Shown here piece by piece: positions 57,999 through 64,000 of a stretch of DNA of 64,000 bases. This DNA comes from Lota lota (taxonomy: Eukaryota > Chordata > Actinopteri > Gadiformes > Lotidae). Under the pieces are notes generated by a model, which searched no databases, was not told the DNA's origin, and saw nothing but the letters and a program-made list of their open reading frames with translations. The position numbers and the translations under genes are program-made. The stretch is taken from contig JACYXH010000091.1 of assembly GCA_026745465.1 (NCBI GenBank), forward strand, positions 2,948,501 through 3,012,500. The letters are read 5' to 3'. How positions within the stretch are numbered: the stretch's first letter is position 1; the number at the start of each line of letters is the position of its first letter.

Positions 57999-60899
57999 CT
58001 CTCTCTGTCTAACTCATTTTCATTTTTCTATTGCCATTTTGTTTTCTAAAACGTTGCACAACTTAAAGTTCTGATTTTATCTTGGTATTAAGCTTAATTT
58101 GACCAATTATATAAAGAAATTACAGTGTAGAAAGATATTTTTGCTAACGACAATATTAAAACCAATTACGACCTAGCAACAACAAGATTTTCTAAAAAGG
58201 TAGTTACATTTTTGACTCGTTTTTGTTTGACTAGTGGCTTAAAAATTGGTTTTCGCGAATGAGTTTGCAAAATTAATTATAAGAAAATACAGTATTGGAT
58301 CTCATAAGAAAGAATGGAAGCAGTTACATCATATCAGTGGAATGGTATACATGTTGTCTGGCCATTCTAATGTAGCTGTCAATTGTGCTGCACAGTGGTT
58401 GGCATCCATTATGAGAATCGTCTGTTGTGCGCGAGGAAGCTATTGTCAAGGCAGATGCAGAGCTGTCTAGATAGCGCCCATTGCTTAAAATAGATTGCAG
58501 GAAGTTTCATCCAGACTGTTAACTGTTCTACTGGTTGACAAAGAGCAACAATGGAGGACTGAAATCATTTAATTGGGCAGTTTGGCATTTGATTTGGCAG
58601 TAGATTAGATCACAATTTTCCACATGGGAGACATTTGCACACATTTCAGGGATACATAGCTTTATGTACAAATTTCTAGTGTATTGACCAATAATATAAA
58701 TTTTGTATATCCACAGATTACAAAATGTGTCTCGCACATGACTAATTTTATGTATAAATGCAATAGACGACAGCTGTCGGGAAAACTGTACCGCACTGGA
58801 TGGGGCACTAGTTGGGCTATGCAAGGACATAATATAATTTTAATTTGGACAGGTGATGTGTATTTTTAGTGCTATGTCCCAGAGGGTTTGTGAAATCATT
58901 GTTGGGCAGCACTGCAATATGACATGCGTATGTCATAGCGTAGTGCAAACACATGCAAGGCTCATTTGTCTCAAAATAGGTAATGTCAGCAAATGTTATT
59001 GTGCACATCTTTTAATTGTGTCATCATATCCAGGCAGAGGTGGATGTTCCAGTGCCTTCCATAGACCACAAAGTGGTGTCTAACGTGTGGATGATTCCTG
59101 TTTTATTCATAATTTTAAATCCTACACTACATGGGGAAACCAGTGAGTTTAATTTGCTAATGTTATATGTTTTAAAACCAGTATTGGCTGCAGAACTATC
59201 CTGTCATAGAAACGATTAAAATAGCCCATACAAACCTGATACTAGCCCAATAAGACAGTTTGGGCATTCAACACAGTTGTAGACAATGCTTTTAGGCCCA
59301 TATGGATTTTCCAATAAATTGGATGAAGCGACTCATAAGCTAACCTGTATTTGGCCAAACATGCCACACTTTTTTACAGCATATAAGATACATCTGAGGA
59401 AACAAACTTAATGAAATTGAGACATTTTCTCTCACCATCCGGCATGGATGGAGATGTTACATTCACAGTGAACAGAACCAGAAATGTGCAGTGCAGCAAT
59501 CTCTTTACTTGCGTTATTTCAGCACTTTTAGCCACCCATCAGTATAAACTCAGTGTGCTCGTTTTCATCATGTCTGACTGGGATGGGATTAAATTAGTCT
59601 ACATGGGTTGAGCATGCAGATTGGACAGCTGGAAGTGGCAGTGGAGGTGATGGTGGTTCAATGTAAAATCCAATTTGAGATCTCCGATATGGGCAAAAAA
59701 GGAACATATGAATGTTCAAATATAAACATTTGAATAACATACCGGCAGGAGGAAGAATTTGCCATTATCAACAAGCGTGGCAGGCAAGCTGAAAAGGCGC
59801 GGCTAAATGAATGTTTAGGCACCAAGTTGCCAAAGGCTGACTCCTGCAAGGTTGCAGTTTGATTGTGGTTCATTATGAATGCTCTTTTAGTGCTATAATG
59901 ACGTTGCTTTGGCTGCGTAATATTATTCAAATTAGAGCCCAAAAACTGCCTTCTCCAGGAGGGAAAATCCCACCAGGCTTCAGATTAGTTGAAGGGCTTC
60001 TATGAGAAATAGGCTTTTATTAATGGAAAGCCATAGATTCCTTTTTTTGGTTAATTTTCATACTTTCTGAGAGCATTAGAAAATGCGAGTACTGTAGCAG
60101 CTTGAAAGGAGGATCTCAATATAGAATTATAATGACACTTCAGTAACTGGTGAGCCGTGACGCCTCACTGTGTTACTGGGAAACCCGGAGAGATCAGCCC
60201 GGGATAAATATTAATCCGGGTGAGTTTTGTGCCCTTCTTGAATATTACATTTTACGGGAAGAGCTGATGCACTTTGCCACTCTCTTTTGTACATGCAGTA
60301 CAAAATGTACATAGATGGTCTAACTTGCCCCACACAACCGATTTGATCTTGTCCCCGTAAAACAAATGCTATTAGCTTTCCTGTCATCCTCAATTCGTGA
60401 CTGCGTTTCATGTTCTCGCATGTCTGTAATCTTAATGAGCAGCCTGACAAGACGAGAAAGAACGAACAGGGGAACTAGATGTAGAAAAAGACGAGGAGAG
60501 AGCGAGAGACGGATAATTCAGGGAACAAACGAGGGTGACCAATCGCTTGATGGATGGTAAAAAAAAACGCTACCAATCTCCAGCTGCCTCCAGTCATGGC
60601 AGAAACGGCGGGCCTCTCTGTCTGCTGATCTGCATAAGGGTTAGAGGCAAGGGCAAAGCCTGCACTGTGTTGTTCATTTAAAGGCTCGCATTGAGGCAGG
60701 GAGTTAAAACACCAAACCCACACACGCACATGCACACACACACAGTGGGTGTATGTATCTGTTATGTGTTTTTGTATTTTGTTTTGTAATGTTTTTCATT
60801 GCATTTTGAAGACCCTCTGGATGCGCACAACAAATGTCCACCTGGTGCAAATAAAGGTATATTATATTTAATCAAGTCCAGTTTCTTGTTGCAGGGCCA

Positions 60900-60960
60900 C
60901 ACAGACACACAGACACACACACACACACACATACACACACACACACACACACACATACAC
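60900..60960. repeat. (CA)n
   Basis: CA array with GA and TA interruptions. Confidence 0.94.
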
Positions 60961-61249
60961 AGGAGATTTGTCTGTAGAGGGTAGCTTCCATTGATTACTG
61001 AAGCTTTGTGAGATTTATAGATCAACCCATAGATACAAATGGTTAATAAAGTTTGTGATTGGTTTCCATTAAATAAGGTAGTAGGGAGTGCTTTCTCAAC
61101 CCTTCCATTTTTCAAAGCATTGCGTACACATCATAAAATGATTTATATATTTTTACAAAGAGAGCGAACAATGCCTTATAGAAAGTTGTGAGGAAGACAG
61201 ACACATCCCCATCTTCCTTTAAGGTTGAGGACAGATATGGATATACAGA

Positions 61250-61251
<2 letters not shown>

Positions 61252-61293
<42 letters not shown>
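61252..61293. repeat. (CA)n
   Basis: Pure CA, about 42 bases. Confidence 0.95.
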
Positions 61294-61297
<4 letters not shown>

Positions 61298-61485
61298 CCC
61301 TAAGTATGTTTTTTTAACTAAAGAACCGCTGTGTTTCTAAAATGATTGTCATCTTTTATAGACAGAATGTGCTTTCTGCTGGATTTTAAGTTGCACATCA
61401 AAGACAAAATAGCTTGCTTCTCTTTGTCGCCTATTGACAGGGTTGAAGACAAGTCGTGCAAAAAAAAACGTTTCCGAACTGACAT

Positions 61486-61487
<2 letters not shown>

Positions 61488-61521
<34 letters not shown>
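61488..61521. repeat. (AT)n
   Basis: Pure AT, about 33 bases. Confidence 0.96.
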
Positions 61522-61522
<1 letters not shown>

Positions 61523-62614
61523 CTTCAAATTAAATAAATAAAGATATATTCTGAAAGTGAAAGGCATTCTTTCTTTTGACCGCCTTCCTTTTTGCAGCCT
61601 TTTTTTTAACCCTGAATAACTATACCTGCTGATGACAAACTACCATTGTAGAAGCACATTAATAATTTATAGCAAAGTACAGGAACCATGCAGGGTTTGT
61701 GAACAGCAATTAGGCTGATAGCTGTGCTTGCATTGCGTACAGGCTATTATATTGCAGGACATGCCTTGAATAATCAGTAGTTGCTTTGAGAAGCCCGACA
61801 AGTTTAATGTAAAGTACTAAATCATCACTGATGTAGTGTCATAATTACTGAGGTAATTAAAACTACTCAAATGTGGAAACATTAATATATACATATACAC
61901 ACGCTATGTATATAACACACTGACACAAGCCAATCAAAGTGAATGTCCAAACAGGCATGTACAATGCATGTTTCGCTGCACTCCATTCGTGTGTGGGACA
62001 TAGACTTGGTATGGTATGGGAGGTCTTGGAGTGGGTTAAGAGCTTTTGCTGATGAGCATTCGGGCTGATGGTGTTGACGCCTTACTGAGGGAGGGACTGC
62101 CCATATATGGGAGTAGGATCACGCGTGATCACACACTAGTAAGCGTAGAACGGTCGCAAGCTCTCTGTTCACAATTCACAATTAAATGTTTCCAGCAAAC
62201 CGCCCGTGTTCATGGGTTAATTGTATGCAGCTGTATTTAGGTTCCTCAGTTTTAGTCACCTCCTCCCTGATTGTTCCCCAGATGTCCTTTTAGGTCAAAT
62301 TGTTCTGGATATTTATTAGTATTGTGTGATCTCCCCACTTGGTTTCAACCTTTGCCAATGTGCGTGCCCATTCCTTTCAGAAAGCCTGTCACAAACAATG
62401 ACAGTTACACAACTGGCATTGTGTGAAAACCCCATTCATTTCTGAAACTGTGCAAACCCCTTATGTTTTTCCCATAGAGAATTTAGTAGAAACTGGGGCG
62501 GAGCAATGATGACATCATTTTTACTTGGACGGGGATCTTGTTATGGTTTTGGTGACAATTTGTTTCAGAAACCAAAACCAAAGTTATAATGCTTAACTGA
62601 TCACCATACATTTG

Positions 62615-62615
<1 letters not shown>

Positions 62616-62709
<94 letters not shown>
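62616..62709. repeat. Pure (CA)47
   Basis: Uninterrupted CA of about 94 bases, the longest pure CA array in the window. Confidence 0.97.
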
Positions 62710-62710
<1 letters not shown>

Positions 62711-63114
62711 CTTATATGCTTTTAGTAGAATAATGGTGAAAAGAATGTGCCTTGGTGCCTACTACTACTACTAAATCCCAGCGTTTGGCCTCTCCTTATA
62801 ACCAGCGTGAACCTGGCCAGCGATTTGATCTTGAAGTTCCTCGGAAGTTTATACGGAAGTTTGTAGACAGAATGGGAAGAGAACAAACTCAGAATGCACC
62901 CCATTTCAGAACTAAAGCACAATTAAGAAAAAACGAGACTGCGATAGGACACCAGCAGGCATGTTACACCGGAGATATGGATTCACAAGAACCCATTGAC
63001 TTGTGCACGGTCGGGATCAAAAGCCGCTGAGTGTCAGGGGCCGCTGGCCAAGAGCCTTCCCCTGGACACCATGTGGAGGCCCCTAATGAGAGCTATAGGC
63101 TTCTGGGCTGGACA

Positions 63115-63241
<127 letters not shown>

Positions 63242-63401
63242 GATGCAGGCTGAGAGGTGTGACATGGCTGGGGGCGGTGCTGCAGAGTTGGCTGTCAAAC
63301 ATTATATGAGCACTTCACCGCCAGGAAGGAACTAAGTCCAAACAAACAAACTGCAGGAAGATTTAGCATCACAGATATATAGCTAAAGCTGTATAGCGCG
63401 C

Positions 63402-63404
63402 GCA

Positions 63405-63467
<63 letters not shown>

Positions 63468-63468
63468 A
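63402..63468. repeat. (CA)n
   Basis: CA with one TA and one AA interruption, preceded by CGCGCG. Confidence 0.95.
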
Positions 63469-64000
63469 GTGATTAGGGAAAGGGATGCAACCTAATTAAG
63501 GGATTCCTGTAGGAAGGAATCTATGCACAATGGGGGCAATTATGGTTCCCTGTGCATTTGATTTATTTAAAATGCTTAACCAATCAATAACTGGATATTT
63601 TTGCACAAATGGAGATTTCAATGTTATGCTCTATCAATGATCTTCTTTGAGAGAGTAAGATAGAACATTTGGAACAGTTACTTAGGGTTATTAGGCATTT
63701 AAATAGTATAATTATGTTGATGCGGATGTATTTTGGAAGAGCACAAATGTGAAGGCTACCAATGGTTATCTTGATTTGACTTGTATTCAAAAGTTGTGTG
63801 TGTTTTAGGCATAGTTACCAAGGGTGAACATTAGTTTCATATTTCAACCTTTTGGAGGGAAAGTAGTGTAAAAGTGAGAACTAAACTTTATACAATCAAT
63901 AAGTCAGGGGCGCATGACTGTTGCAAAAATGTGGGCTGTTGAGGTGATTAAAATATGAATGCTGAATGCCTCACATGTAAATTGCTGGTTGCTCAAAATA

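Overview
This is a gene-poor stretch of vertebrate nuclear DNA, most likely from a teleost fish. It has a multi-exon gene with GT/AG introns, two Tc1-type transposons of kinds widespread in bony fish, teleost-type dispersed repeats, and an exceptional density of (CA/TG)n, (CT/GA)n and poly(G)/poly(C) tracts. That density would fit a microsatellite-rich lineage such as the gadids (cods), but the sequence alone does not fix the species.

Layout: 1-14.2 kb is intergenic, with CA/TG arrays, poly(G/C) runs, a degenerate ~90-bp tandem repeat (6.0-6.4 kb) and perfect hairpins (7.1 and 8.8 kb). At 14.2-14.9 kb on the minus strand is an unrecognised coiled-coil reading frame with GC-rich third positions, broken by an in-frame TAG and a probable frameshift. 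From 25.4 down to 17.1 kb on the minus strand is the one clearly recognisable gene, an SLC19A2/SLC19A3-type thiamine transporter. Its five coding exons join to exactly 495 codons including stop, all with consensus splice sites. At 29.8-30.7 kb a promoter-like cluster (CTCF-type motif, CRE, short ORF) precedes a 91-bp exon-like segment that I cannot assign. At 32-34 kb are long CT tracts and a ~700-bp polypyrimidine region.

At 41.1-42.6 kb lies a nearly full-length Tc1 element (plus strand) with TA duplications, an internal 40-bp hairpin and a transposase broken by stops. At 43.5-44.6 kb lies a second, unrelated Tc1 family copy (minus strand): an internal-deletion derivative that keeps the catalytic part of the transposase but has lost its DNA-binding part. 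At 45.6-46.3 kb is a 25-copy, 26-bp minisatellite. From 46.3 to 64 kb I see no convincing gene, only microsatellites, small dispersed repeats and some possibly conserved non-coding stretches.

Most long open frames in the window are products of CA/TG/CT repeats (His-Thr, Cys-Val, Leu-Ser polymers) and are not genes. I found no CRISPR array, rRNA, tRNA or bacterial-type operon. The closest candidates for something undescribed are the coiled-coil frame at 14.2-14.9 kb and the promoter-plus-exon candidate at 29.8-30.7 kb. Both are modest and unproven.
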